This document shows, one piece after another, positions 16,219 to 23,781 of a stretch of 44,103 nucleotides of DNA. The stretch covers positions 1 through 44,103 of the forward strand of contig CANGZP010000014.1 of assembly GCA_947458475.1 (NCBI GenBank), given 5' to 3'. The stretch is from Cyclobacteriaceae bacterium (GTDB lineage: Bacteria > Bacteroidota > Bacteroidia > Cytophagales > Cyclobacteriaceae). Position numbers and translations under genes: made by a program. The notes under the pieces were generated by a model. It was not told the DNA's origin, made no database searches, and saw only the letters and a list, made by a program, of their open reading frames with translations. Every line of letters starts with the position of its first letter. The stretch's first letter is position 1.

Positions 16219-16989
16219 ATGAATAAAATCCAGATTCCCCTACTGATTGTCAGTTTATGGGTTATTTCTTGTTCCTCTGGCCCAAAGGAAACTAAAGAAT
16301 CGCCAGCCACGGAGGAGGGGACGAACGCTTTACCTGAAGTTACCCCGCTGCCAGTCACGTTTGCCCCGGTGGACTCCCTTTCTTTTTTTCCTGATGCAAT
16401 TCTAGAGCTCAATACCCCTTTGAGTAACCAGGTTTTTAAGCCAGGAAAAGTCCCATTTGAGTTCAACATCAAGAATTTTTCGCTAAAAACAAAGGGAGTT
16501 GCTTCGTCACGACTGGTGATGATCCTGAATGGAGGCGACCCAGAAGGGTTTTCAGCACCTATTTTTCAGCGGGAACTAGCCCGAGGCACCTATAGAACTG
16601 TTGCTTTTTTGGTGGATCAAAAGGGGTTCTCCTTAAAAAATTTCGGAAATTACCTGGACCGTGACTTTTTAGTAGGCGATTCGCGACCCTTTCCGTATTC
16701 TGCCGAACCCTACTTAGCCATCAATCTGCCAAAAAATGAGCAAATCATTCCCCAGGGCGAAGATTTGATTTTGGATTTTCTCGTGTTAGGAGGCGATTTA
16801 AAGTTGGATGGCTTGAAAGTCAAAATTTGGGTCAATGCCTATCAAACAGAGACGAATCAACTGGTTCCCTTGCGTGTTTCGAACCTTCCAGTGGGCGATT
16901 ACCAGGTAAAAGTTCAGCTCCTGCGCACTTCAAACAAAGAATTGGAAGGCCCTTTCTCTAGCAGCACGAAGACCATCTATGTCCGATAA
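16219..16989 (+). CDS. Putative lipoprotein of unknown function
   Basis: The 256-residue product begins with a lipoprotein signal peptide (IQIPLLIVSLWVISC, lipobox Cys18) followed by a Ser/Glu/Pro/Thr-rich linker (about 19-50). The rest looks like beta-sandwich material with repeated strand-turn patterns: LNTPLSNQVFKPGKVPFEFNI, ASSRLVMILNGG, YRTVAFLVDQKG, LAINLPKNEQIIPQGEDLILDF, GDYQVKVQLL. Two segments each mention a fixed sequence of a value, NLPKNEQ or NTPLSNQ, then strand, suggesting two tandem Ig-like domains. I do not recognise a named family. It precedes serS by 36 bases, but serS has its own promoter-like element. It should sit on the periplasmic or outer-surface side of a membrane. 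Confidence 0.7.
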   Translation: MNKIQIPLLIVSLWVISCSSGPKETKESPATEEGTNALPEVTPLPVTFAPVDSLSFFPDAILELNTPLSNQVFKPGKVPFEFNIKNFSLKTKGVASSRLVMILNGGDPEGFSAPIFQRELARGTYRTVAFLVDQKGFSLKNFGNYLDRDFLVGDSRPFPYSAEPYLAINLPKNEQIIPQGEDLILDFLVLGGDLKLDGLKVKIWVNAYQTETNQLVPLRVSNLPVGDYQVKVQLLRTSNKELEGPFSSSTKTIYVR

Positions 16990-16994
16990 GTCCT

Positions 16995-17002
16995 TATCTT
17001 TG
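16995..17002 (+). promoter_or_regulatory. Candidate -7 promoter element for serS
   Basis: TATCTTTG matches the Bacteroidota -7 consensus exactly and lies 24 bases before the serS ATG, just after the lipoprotein stop. No TTG at the -33 spacing is visible. Confidence 0.42.
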
Positions 17003-17025
17003 GGCGATTAAATCTCTAGTAGACC

Positions 17026-18297
17026 ATGCTTTTAGTACAACATATCCGTGATCATTACGACCAAGTGCTTCTTGGCCTCAAAAAAAGAAACCTAGTGCAT
17101 GCAGATGCCGCTTTGCAGCAGGTGCTTGCCTTGGATGAATTGAGAAAATCTTCCCAAACCCAGCGTGACCAGCTTCAGGCTGAAGCCAATACGATTTCGA
17201 AGGAAATTGGGATCTTGATGAAGGAGGGTAAAACGGTAGAAGCTACAGCCGTTCGAGATCGGTCAGCGGTGTTAAAATCACAAATCAAAGAACTCGAAGA
17301 GCAGCATGAGCAGGCAGAAGAAGAGTTGAAGACCTTGCTCTACACCCTTCCGAATGTGCCTCACGAAGCAGTGCCGGCAGGAAAATCTGCAGAAGACAAT
17401 GAGGTAGTCCTCACGCATGGCGAGATTCCAACCCTACCTGAAGGCAAATTGCCGCACTGGGAGTTGATTAAGAAATACGACATCATCGATTTTGACTTGG
17501 GTGTGAAGATAGCTGGCGCAGGATTTCCGGTATACAAAGGAAAAGGTGCAAGGCTGCAGCGCGCGTTAATTAACTTTTTCTTGGATCAAGCCTTAGCGGC
17601 TGGGTACCTAGAGGTGCAGCCTCCCATCTTGGTGAATGAGGACTCGGGCTATGGCACCGGGCAGCTTCCAGACAAGGAAGGTCAGATGTATTATGCCACT
17701 GAGGACAAGCTTTATTTGATCCCGACAGCAGAGGTGCCGATTACCAATCTTTACCGCGATGTGCTCGTGAATGTTTCCGACCTCCCGATCAAGAATGTGG
17801 GCTACACCCCTTGCTTTAGGAGGGAAGCCGGTTCTTGGGGAGCACACGTTCGTGGCTTAAATCGATTACACCAGTTTGATAAAGTTGAAATCGTTCAAAT
17901 CACGCATCCAGACCATTCCTATGAGGCCTTGGAACAGATGAATAGCTACGTTCAAGGCCTATTGCAGCAATTGGAATTGCCTTACCGTGTACTTCGCCTT
18001 TGTGGAGGCGATATGGGCTTTACTTCAGCCATGACTTATGACATGGAAGTGTATTCGGCTGCACAAGAACGCTGGTTGGAAGTGAGTTCGGTGTCCAATT
18101 TTGAAACTTATCAGGCCAACCGTCTGAAGCTTCGGTTCAAAGGAGAGGATAAAAAATCCCAATTGGCACATACCTTAAATGGGAGTGCATTAGCCTTGCC
18201 TCGAATAGTAGCATCAATCCTCGAAAATAATCAGGGTCCTGATGGGATTCGGATGCCGAAAGTATTGCATTCTTATTTAGGCTTTGATCGTATTTAA
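17026..18297 (+). CDS. serS: Seryl-tRNA synthetase
   Basis: SerRS charges tRNA-Ser (and tRNA-Sec where present) with serine in the cytoplasm. The 423-residue protein has the N-terminal tRNA-binding coiled coil (about 30-105, with the RDQLQAEANTISKEIG helix). The class II catalytic core shows YLEVQPPILVNEDS (motif 1 region), TPCFRREAGSWGAHVRGLNRLHQF (motif 2, written here in shortened form FRREAGSWG) and GSALALPRIVASILENNQ (motif 3, with the conserved Arg). Length matches the family (about 425). It has its own -7-like element and ends before a gap with a repeat fragment and a strong terminator. Identity is secure. Confidence 0.97.
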   Translation: MLLVQHIRDHYDQVLLGLKKRNLVHADAALQQVLALDELRKSSQTQRDQLQAEANTISKEIGILMKEGKTVEATAVRDRSAVLKSQIKELEEQHEQAEEELKTLLYTLPNVPHEAVPAGKSAEDNEVVLTHGEIPTLPEGKLPHWELIKKYDIIDFDLGVKIAGAGFPVYKGKGARLQRALINFFLDQALAAGYLEVQPPILVNEDSGYGTGQLPDKEGQMYYATEDKLYLIPTAEVPITNLYRDVLVNVSDLPIKNVGYTPCFRREAGSWGAHVRGLNRLHQFDKVEIVQITHPDHSYEALEQMNSYVQGLLQQLELPYRVLRLCGGDMGFTSAMTYDMEVYSAAQERWLEVSSVSNFETYQANRLKLRFKGEDKKSQLAHTLNGSALALPRIVASILENNQGPDGIRMPKVLHSYLGFDRI

Positions 18298-18310
18298 GTT
18301 TTGTCAATTC

Positions 18311-18334
18311 GCCAACAGTTGACTGACCACAGTC
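18311..18334 (-). repeat. Degenerate 7-bp repeat block related to the 25.7-kb repeat
   Basis: Read on the minus strand this is GACTGTG, GTCAGTC, AACTGTT and a partial unit. It corresponds to the block at 25822-25852 with one 7-bp unit missing, in inverted orientation. It lies between the convergent genes serS and coaE. The flanks do not align convincingly with the larger repeat. Confidence 0.55.
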
Positions 18335-18423
18335 CACAGCACATTTTATTACGATTCAAACCCTATTTTCTCTAGTCACTGGAAATAGAGCCAATAATCA
18401 CAGAATCAAGTTGCATTAAATTC

Positions 18424-18455
18424 AAAAAAGCACCGCTGTAAGTGGTGCTTTTTTA
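18424..18455. terminator. Bidirectional terminator between serS and coaE
   Basis: GCACCGCT pairs with AGTGGTGC (one G-T wobble) around GTA, with six A before and six T after. The A/T flanks let it act for both converging transcripts. Confidence 0.85.
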
Positions 18456-18484
18456 GTTTGAAAATGAATTTTTACCAAGAAGCG

Positions 18485-19099
18485 TTAAGCAGGATTTGCG
18501 AAGGATAGCAGTTTGGCATGGACCTCCAATACTTGGGGGATTAGGAGTTTGTTGTCCGTATTTTTAATGCAAAAATCTGCCAGCTCGTTTTTTTCTTCGT
18601 CAGGAAGTTGCTGGTTGATGATTTGGTTGACCTGCTCTTCGGAGCGATGGGGGTCTCGAAGGAGGACCCGAGCCATGCGGATGCGTAGCGGGGAGCTGAC
18701 ATTAATGACGTAGTCGAGCTCTTTTGCTGCGCCAGTTTCAAAGAGAAGCGCTGCTTCTTTGATGAGGTAGGGAGCAGTTTGTGCTGCGATCCACTGTTCA
18801 AAATCTTTCCTAACCGCAGGATGTACCAGCGCATTTAGCGCGGCTATTTTTTCAGGATTGGGGAAAACCGATTCTGCAAGGAAGGCGCGATTGAGTTCAC
18901 CAGTGGAGGAATAGGCTGCTGCACCAAACGCGGTTGAAATTTGATTCCGAAGTTCGGGATCCTGGGCCATCAGCCACTTGGCACGATCATCGGCGGTGTA
19001 TACTGGAATTCCCAAAAGGGAGAATAGTTTGCAGACGGTGGATTTCCCTGAGCCGATACCGCCTGTGATGCCGACTAGCACGGGGCGTTGCTTACTCAT
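18485..19099 (-). CDS. coaE: Dephospho-CoA kinase
   Basis: CoaE performs the last step of coenzyme A synthesis, phosphorylating the 3'-hydroxyl of dephospho-CoA. The 204-residue protein has the P-loop GGIGSGKST at 13-21, the ADDRAKWLM substrate segment, NALVHPAVRKDFEQW, the hydrophobic LIKEAALLFETG strand and VSSPLRIRMARVLLRD. Length fits the family (about 200). It overlaps the YbbR-like gene by eight bases. In the order nusB, YtxH, DUF1573, yajC, YbbR-like, coaE this is a conserved Bacteroidota run and coaE is its last member, ending before a strong terminator. Confidence 0.95.
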   Translation of the reverse strand: MSKQRPVLVGITGGIGSGKSTVCKLFSLLGIPVYTADDRAKWLMAQDPELRNQISTAFGAAAYSSTGELNRAFLAESVFPNPEKIAALNALVHPAVRKDFEQWIAAQTAPYLIKEAALLFETGAAKELDYVINVSSPLRIRMARVLLRDPHRSEEQVNQIINQQLPDEEKNELADFCIKNTDNKLLIPQVLEVHAKLLSFANPA

Positions 19100-20117
19100 A
19101 CTTCAGTTTAATCTGCGGAGGGCTGATCCGTACTTCTTTTAAAAATCTTGGATTGGGACTTACTTCAATTTGGAGCGTACTATCTGTTCGATTCCGCTTT
19201 CGGTAATCTAATACGGCTTCAAATTGGAGATCCTTCAGCTGGGGCAAGTCGCTTTCCTCAATCAAATAGCTGAGGACTGGTATCAGCTCTTCATTGGAGA
19301 TTTTGACATTGCTCGGGAAATTTACTTTTTTGATTTTTAGTCTTTTATTTCCCTCCAGGTAGGAAAGTACTGAAAAGCTGACTTGAATTTCTTTTTGTTT
19401 TAGTTGAATTAGCGGAGCCAAGGGCTCATCTACCGTTAGCGGGACCTTGCTTGAAAAATTGGAATTGATTTTTGAAGCATTTAATGCCACAGGATAGTTT
19501 CCTTCAAACGCCTCCAAAACCGAAGAGGGTCCAGTGATTTCTAGTTGGTCAGGAATAAAGTTGACCTTCCCATCTAGCGCAATGTTTTTGTCGAAGGAGT
19601 AACTTAAGGAGTCCAGTACGGGGCGGAGTGTTTTGGTGACAATCCGATCGATTTGGTAAGGGATGGTATCTCCCAATACATTTTGGAGCTGTGTGGGCGT
19701 GATAAATTCTCCCAGGCCTCGTTTTAGGTCTGCAGTGAGCAGGTATTTTTTCTCTGCTGGGGATTGGAGTAGGATGGGGTATGGTGTGCCACTGATATTA
19801 AAGTATTTGCGCAGCAAGTCCCAGCCATTTCCAGAAATTTGAATTTGAATACTTTTCGGGAGCGGTTTTACCGGAATGTAATTCCTTTGATCGTATTCCC
19901 ACTGTACAGGATAATCTACGATGGTGCTGTAATTATCCTTGTTGAGGGCATTTAAAACCCAAAAAGTGGTAGCCGCTGCCACGCAGAGGACTACCACTTT
20001 TATGTTGGAGAGTTTTCTTTTGGATATTCTCCAAGGGGATTTTTTAGAATCAGGCAAGGTGTTATTTGGTTGGACTTGGTTTTTTCGAGAAGTCAAGAGA
20101 GATGGCAGACTTTTCAA
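19092..20117 (-). CDS. YbbR-like (CdaR-like) domain membrane-anchored protein
   Basis: The 341-residue protein has a basic N-terminus (SKRKLSNIK), one membrane helix (about 39-57, VVVLCVAAATTFWVLNALN) and a long extracytoplasmic part with YbbR-type repeats. Each repeat carries a strand-loop ending in a statement like PKSIQIQISGNGWDLL, PDQLEITGPSSVLEAF or RFLKEVRISPPQIKLKYE. CdaR in Firmicutes regulates the diadenylate cyclase CdaA through such domains; no cyclase gene is visible here, so that link is not shown. The start shown overlaps yajC by 56 bases. A downstream TTG would remove part of that overlap without touching the helix, so the exact start is uncertain. It lies between yajC and coaE, its usual Bacteroidota place. 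Confidence 0.8.
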   Translation of the reverse strand: MKSLPSLLTSRKNQVQPNNTLPDSKKSPWRISKRKLSNIKVVVLCVAAATTFWVLNALNKDNYSTIVDYPVQWEYDQRNYIPVKPLPKSIQIQISGNGWDLLRKYFNISGTPYPILLQSPAEKKYLLTADLKRGLGEFITPTQLQNVLGDTIPYQIDRIVTKTLRPVLDSLSYSFDKNIALDGKVNFIPDQLEITGPSSVLEAFEGNYPVALNASKINSNFSSKVPLTVDEPLAPLIQLKQKEIQVSFSVLSYLEGNKRLKIKKVNFPSNVKISNEELIPVLSYLIEESDLPQLKDLQFEAVLDYRKRNRTDSTLQIEVSPNPRFLKEVRISPPQIKLKYE

Positions 20118-20379
20118 CTTTTACCTTCAGTCCTTTGTCAAGTTCGAGCAGGACAGTATCTCCTTCCACGCTGTAAACTTTTCCATGGATACCTCCAATA
20201 GTCACCACATCGTCTCCTTTTTTTATTTCATCGATAAACTTCTTGGTTTCCTTTTGTTTTTTCTGCTGTGGACGAATCATGAAGAAATACATGATCAAAA
20301 TAATCGATCCAAATAGAAATACTTGGCCAAGAATACCGCTACTTCCTACAGAAGCTTGAGCTAAGATGAATGAATACAT
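20062..20379 (-). CDS. yajC: Preprotein translocase subunit YajC
   Basis: YajC is a small inner-membrane partner of SecDF in protein export. The 105-residue protein has a single N-terminal membrane helix (about 16-35, LGQVFLFGSIILIMYFFMI) followed at once by the family signature RPQQKKQKE. A compact beta domain follows with GDDVVTIGGIHGKVYSVEGDTVLLEL. Length and layout are standard. It lies three bases after the DUF1573 gene and overlaps the YbbR-like gene downstream. Strong match. Confidence 0.95.
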   Translation of the reverse strand: MYSFILAQASVGSSGILGQVFLFGSIILIMYFFMIRPQQKKQKETKKFIDEIKKGDDVVTIGGIHGKVYSVEGDTVLLELDKGLKVKVEKSAISLDFSKKPSPTK

Positions 20380-20382
20380 CGC

Positions 20383-20922
20383 TTATTTTTTCAAAGGTCC
20401 AGTTGCAGCAGCACCGCCAGCAGACTTAGGAGTTACACTTCCTCTCATGCTTAGACGAGTCACTGTTGGATTGGTGTTTGCTTGGATTGTTACTGTTGGG
20501 GACTGAGCTCCTGACTTGGCTGCAGAGTTGAATACCACTTTTACGAATCCGGTTTCACCTGGCTGAACAGGTGATTTAGTCCAATCAGGGCTAGTACATC
20601 CGCAAGAAGCGGTGATGTTGGAAATCACCAAAGGAGCTTGGCCATTGTTGGTGAAGTTGAAAATCTTTTCAACCACTTTTCCTTCATTGATGGTTCCAAA
20701 GTCGTATTCCATCTCGCTGAACTGGAAAGAACCTAGGGTACTTGCATCAGCAGTAGTGGTTGTTTGAGCCATATCCGCAGGAACAGGGATGTTAGACCCT
20801 TCCATTGCGGCGATTTTTTCTTCTAGGGCTTTGATTTTTTCTGCTTGATCGTCTTTGCCCTGAGAGCAAGATGATAGCAATACGACGGCTAGTGCGAAGG
20901 CGCTGAGTAGTCTTGTTTTCAT
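20383..20922 (-). CDS. DUF1573 lipoprotein
   Basis: The 179-residue precursor has a lipoprotein signal peptide (LLSAFALAVVLLSSC, lipobox Cys19). A short helical stretch (KIKALEEKIAAMEG, about 29-42, coiled-coil-like) and a Thr-rich linker follow. The DUF1573 Ig-like domain (about 65-165) includes EMEYDFGTINEGKVVEKIFNFTNNG, then ASCGCTSPDW and VQPGETGFVKVVFNS. The Cys-Gly-Cys in SCGCT is typical of the family. Its function is not established; it is widespread in Bacteroidota and is expected in the periplasm or outer membrane. It lies one base after the YtxH gene and just before yajC. Confidence 0.88.
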   Translation of the reverse strand: MKTRLLSAFALAVVLLSSCSQGKDDQAEKIKALEEKIAAMEGSNIPVPADMAQTTTTADASTLGSFQFSEMEYDFGTINEGKVVEKIFNFTNNGQAPLVISNITASCGCTSPDWTKSPVQPGETGFVKVVFNSAAKSGAQSPTVTIQANTNPTVTRLSMRGSVTPKSAGGAAATGPLKK

Positions 20923-20923
20923 A

Positions 20924-21226
20924 TTAGTTTTTATCTTGATTTATTTGGTCAATTAGTTTGTTTACATCATTTAGCAGGTCTTCTGCCTTATTTTTTGCTT
21001 CAGAAATCACTCGTTTCCCTTCAGTTTTCGCTTCATTCAAATGAATTTCTTTCCCATCCACCAATTCATTGATGAGGTCTTCCAATTCTTTTTTGTATTT
21101 GGATAGCTTGAAGGAAAGTTTGTCTCGGGTATTTGCACCCGTATCTGGGGCAAATAAGATCCCTAAGGCTGCACCCACTCCAGCACCCAAGGCGAAAGCG
21201 AGTAATGTGTTGGTAGTTTTTCCCAT
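20924..21226 (-). CDS. YtxH-domain small membrane protein
   Basis: The 100-residue protein has a Gly/Ala-rich N-terminal hydrophobic segment (LLAFALGAGVGAALGILFAPDTGANTR-like, about 8-30), the YtxH hallmark, then a long charged helix (about 32-100) with Lys/Glu repeats. YtxH proteins are small stress-associated membrane proteins of no firm function. I chose the ATG at 21224-21226, which starts MGKTTN and places the helix directly after. A longer frame to 21262 would overlap the end of nusB and add 12 residues without family character. It is one base before the DUF1573 gene. Confidence 0.85.
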   Translation of the reverse strand: MGKTTNTLLAFALGAGVGAALGILFAPDTGANTRDKLSFKLSKYKKELEDLINELVDGKEIHLNEAKTEGKRVISEAKNKAEDLLNDVNKLIDQINQDKN

Positions 21227-21233
21227 GGTAGTC

Positions 21234-22418
21234 TTATTTATTATCCAAAAGGCCTCTTCCACTCTTGCGGATTTGTCCTTTATCGGTTAGTTCTTTTGCC
21301 AATACATCCAGCAATCCATTTACAAATTGCTTGCTTTTTGGGGTGCTGTATGTTTTTGATATGTCAATGTACTCGTTAATCGTTACTTTCACTGGGATGC
21401 TTGGGAAATGAATCATTTCTGCAAGTGCCATGGAGATGATGATCTTGTCTGTAAAAGCCAAACGCTCAATGTCCCAGTTTTTTGTTTTTTCGGCAATAAG
21501 TACTTTACTGCTTACGTCGTTAGCGATGGTGAAGTTAAAAATATTTTCAAAAAATTCTTTGTCTTCCTCCCAATTCATTGCAATTTCTGGAAGGGGCTCT
21601 GCCTGGCTGGTATCGTTGAGGGATGCGTTTTTTAGCACCTTCGCCGCAAGACTTCGCACTACGGATTTGTTTTCGGTCCAGTTCAGGTCTTTTTCTGCAA
21701 AAAAGGTAAGGATGACCTCATTTTTGAAGATCACTTTTTTCAAGAGCTCATCTGCTAGTTCAAAATCCTCCTCCAAAGTAGGCGCCGCCAAGCTCAAGTA
21801 GTGTTGGTACGGTTCGGCAGGCTTGATGTATTCTCTAAACCATTCTTTAATTTCCAATTCGAGCTCATCCAAGCTTACCCCATTTCGGCTGAGAGCAGCC
21901 TGATACTCTGGGGATTCTCGAAGGCGCTTTAATACTTGGTTGTTGGCCAGATTCAGTTCATTGCCAAACGCAAGGGGAGTGTCTCCTGCAAGTTTTTGCT
22001 TTTTTTCTACCTCTTTTCCGACATGTTTGGAAAAAGCCTGAAGTAGCTCAATCGCTAGGAGGTACAATTGTGGGATTCGTTCGGCAGATACGACCATGTT
22101 TTTCAATAGAAAAATGCGGTCTTTTTCGTTGGCTTCCCGAACCTGCTTGAGGGCTTCTAAGGCAATTTTCTTCACTTTCTCCCCTGCTTCTGCTGGAAGT
22201 AATTTTTGGCCTAGTTCCACATTTTGCTCAAAAATCTGGATAGCCTCTTCCCCCTCAAGGGATAGGGCCGCCTTATCTTGAACCTCCATGCTGTTGAGGT
22301 CAGGTAAAAAAGACTCTCGTATAAAGTCTTTGGCTAGGTTAATGTTGGATCCTTTGCACTGTTCAAAAGCATATAAGTTCTGAAATGCTTTGACTCTAAG
22401 GATTCTTCTGTTGAGCAT
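21234..22418 (-). CDS. nusB: Transcription antitermination factor NusB (extended form)
   Basis: NusB with NusE (S10) binds the boxA RNA of rRNA operons to block premature termination. The 394-residue protein begins MLNRRILRVKAFQNLYAFEQ, the start of the family. It ends with the classic NusB core (about 280-385): IERLAFTDKIIISMALAEMIHFPSIPVKVTINEYIDISKTYS, then KQFVNGLLDVLA. Typical NusB is about 140 residues. Here some 250 residues of Glu/Lys/Leu-rich helical sequence are inserted between the first helix and the core. Long NusB proteins are a Bacteroidota trait, so this is expected. I chose the ATG at 22416-22418; a longer frame adds seven residues. It heads the run that ends with coaE. Confidence 0.9.
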   Translation of the reverse strand: MLNRRILRVKAFQNLYAFEQCKGSNINLAKDFIRESFLPDLNSMEVQDKAALSLEGEEAIQIFEQNVELGQKLLPAEAGEKVKKIALEALKQVREANEKDRIFLLKNMVVSAERIPQLYLLAIELLQAFSKHVGKEVEKKQKLAGDTPLAFGNELNLANNQVLKRLRESPEYQAALSRNGVSLDELELEIKEWFREYIKPAEPYQHYLSLAAPTLEEDFELADELLKKVIFKNEVILTFFAEKDLNWTENKSVVRSLAAKVLKNASLNDTSQAEPLPEIAMNWEEDKEFFENIFNFTIANDVSSKVLIAEKTKNWDIERLAFTDKIIISMALAEMIHFPSIPVKVTINEYIDISKTYSTPKSKQFVNGLLDVLAKELTDKGQIRKSGRGLLDNK

Positions 22419-22436
22419 AGGGTATGTAAAGAGCCA

Positions 22437-22444
22437 CAAATATA
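22437..22444 (-). promoter_or_regulatory. Candidate -7 promoter element for the nusB-coaE run
   Basis: The minus strand reads TATATTTG, an exact TAnnTTTG match, 19 bases before the nusB start and downstream of the leucine dehydrogenase terminator. A -33 element is not evident. Confidence 0.4.
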
Positions 22445-22482
22445 AGCAATTAGATGCGTCTTCTCCTCATGGCAGAAGGCAC

Positions 22483-22512
22483 AAAAAAACCACTGAATTA
22501 AGGTTCAGTGGT
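22483..22512 (-). terminator. Terminator after the leucine dehydrogenase gene
   Basis: On the minus strand ACCACTGAA (22512-22504) pairs with TTCAGTGGT (22497-22489) around a six-base loop and is followed by a T run. It separates the dehydrogenase from the nusB run. Confidence 0.85.
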
Positions 22513-22535
22513 CATTTTTATCTAGGGGAAAGGCT

Positions 22536-23636
22536 TTAGAATGGAAGTTTAAGTCTTCCAATCGCTTCAATTCTTGCCTTGGCTGCTTCGATTGCTGCTT
22601 GCTGCGCAGGGATGTTTTGCTGTTCGGAGGCGTTTAGGATAGACAAGCAGGTGTCGTAAATTTTTTCTGTTTGTGCAAAAACAGTCTCTTCCTGATATTC
22701 TCCATAATACTCTGCGCCTACATTGATTACACCACCTGCATTGATCAAGAAGTCTGGGGCATAGATTATCCCTTTTTCCATCAAGATTTTGCCGTGCTTG
22801 GCCTCGTTCTCTAGTTGGTTGTTGGCTCCGCCAGCAATGACTTTACAAGTCAAGCGATCGATGGTCTGGTCGTTGATGGTGGCTCCGAGTGCACAGGGTG
22901 CGTAGATGTCCATTGGCATGTCGTAGAGCAGGTTGCTGTCCACCACAGTGGCGCCTGTAGCTGCTGCCACTTCCTTGAGTTTGTCTTCAAAAATATCTGT
23001 AATCAAAATTTCTGCACCTTCCTTCACGAGGTAGTTGATTAGGTATTTTCCAACCTGGCCTACACCTTGAACACCGATCTTCTTCCCTTGAAGTGAGTCT
23101 GAACCAAATGCTTTTTTGGCAGCGGCTTTCATTCCCATGTACACCCCAAAGGCAGTAACTGGGGAAGGATCACCAGCGCCGCCCTTACTTTTTGGCAAGC
23201 CAGTTACATGGCGAGTTTCTAAGGCCATGTATTCCATGTCGGAAGTCTTCATGTTGACGTCTTCGGCAGTCACATATCTACCGCCCAAGCTTTCTACAAA
23301 TCGACCAAATCTTCGTAAAAATGCCTCTGATTTGAGGCGAGGGTCACCAATAATCACTGCTTTACCACCTCCTAAATGTAAGCCTGCAAGTGAATTTTTG
23401 AAGGTCATGCCTCGAGATAGGCGCAAGACATCTTTGATGGCTTCCTCCTCGGTAGCATAGGGCCACATGCGGGTTCCACCTAGTGCTGGTCCCAAGACCG
23501 TATTGTGAATTCCTATCAGTGCTTTGAGGCCTGTAGCTTCGTCATGGCAAATGACCAACTGCTCATGGTCCATCGTGGTGATTTGTCCAAAAATTGAACC
23601 CTCACGGACAGTATCGGTTGTATTAATCGCTAACAT
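22536..23636 (-). CDS. Glu/Leu/Phe/Val dehydrogenase, probably leucine dehydrogenase
   Basis: The enzyme deaminates branched-chain L-amino acids with NAD. The 366-residue protein shows GPALGGTRMWPY (49-60), MTFKNSLAGLHLGGGKAVIIGD with the catalytic lysines K80 and K92, and TAEDVNMKTSDM with the catalytic-site Asp. The dinucleotide fold GVQGVGQVGKYL (about 188-199) and APCALGATINDQT follow. Length (about 365) and motifs match leucine dehydrogenase better than the larger glutamate dehydrogenases, though the exact amino-acid preference needs a test. Leucine dehydrogenase feeds branched-chain 2-oxo acids into iso-branched fatty acid synthesis, which is prominent in Bacteroidota. It has its own promoter-like element and terminator, so it is probably monocistronic. 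Confidence 0.88.
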   Translation of the reverse strand: MLAINTTDTVREGSIFGQITTMDHEQLVICHDEATGLKALIGIHNTVLGPALGGTRMWPYATEEEAIKDVLRLSRGMTFKNSLAGLHLGGGKAVIIGDPRLKSEAFLRRFGRFVESLGGRYVTAEDVNMKTSDMEYMALETRHVTGLPKSKGGAGDPSPVTAFGVYMGMKAAAKKAFGSDSLQGKKIGVQGVGQVGKYLINYLVKEGAEILITDIFEDKLKEVAAATGATVVDSNLLYDMPMDIYAPCALGATINDQTIDRLTCKVIAGGANNQLENEAKHGKILMEKGIIYAPDFLINAGGVINVGAEYYGEYQEETVFAQTEKIYDTCLSILNASEQQNIPAQQAAIEAAKARIEAIGRLKLPF

Positions 23637-23661
23637 CTGAAAATAGCTTTTTAGAATGTGT

Positions 23662-23669
23662 TATATTTG
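23662..23669 (+). promoter_or_regulatory. Possible -7 promoter element for the ABC exporter
   Basis: TATATTTG matches TAnnTTTG, about 113 bases before the GTG start. There is no TTG at -33, so this is weak. Confidence 0.25.
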
Positions 23670-23696
23670 GGTTAAAACTCGGAATTCGTGTGAGCA

Positions 23697-23726
23697 CAAA
23701 ATTAAATACTTTTATGAGCTTACAAA
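23697..23726 (-). promoter_or_regulatory. Candidate promoter for the leucine dehydrogenase gene
   Basis: On the minus strand TTTG (23726-23723) is followed after 18 bases by TAATTTTG (23704-23697), matching both -33 and -7 Bacteroidota elements. The -7 lies about 60 bases before the start. This is the best promoter match in the window. Confidence 0.5.
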
Positions 23727-23781
23727 TTTTCTACATCCAAATTTTATACAATAATATTATTAAAAACTAAGACTTTATTTT

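Noticed and set aside
16155-16472. Minus-strand frame over the lipoprotein start
   Set aside because: It is antisense to the signal peptide and linker and has no recognisable features.
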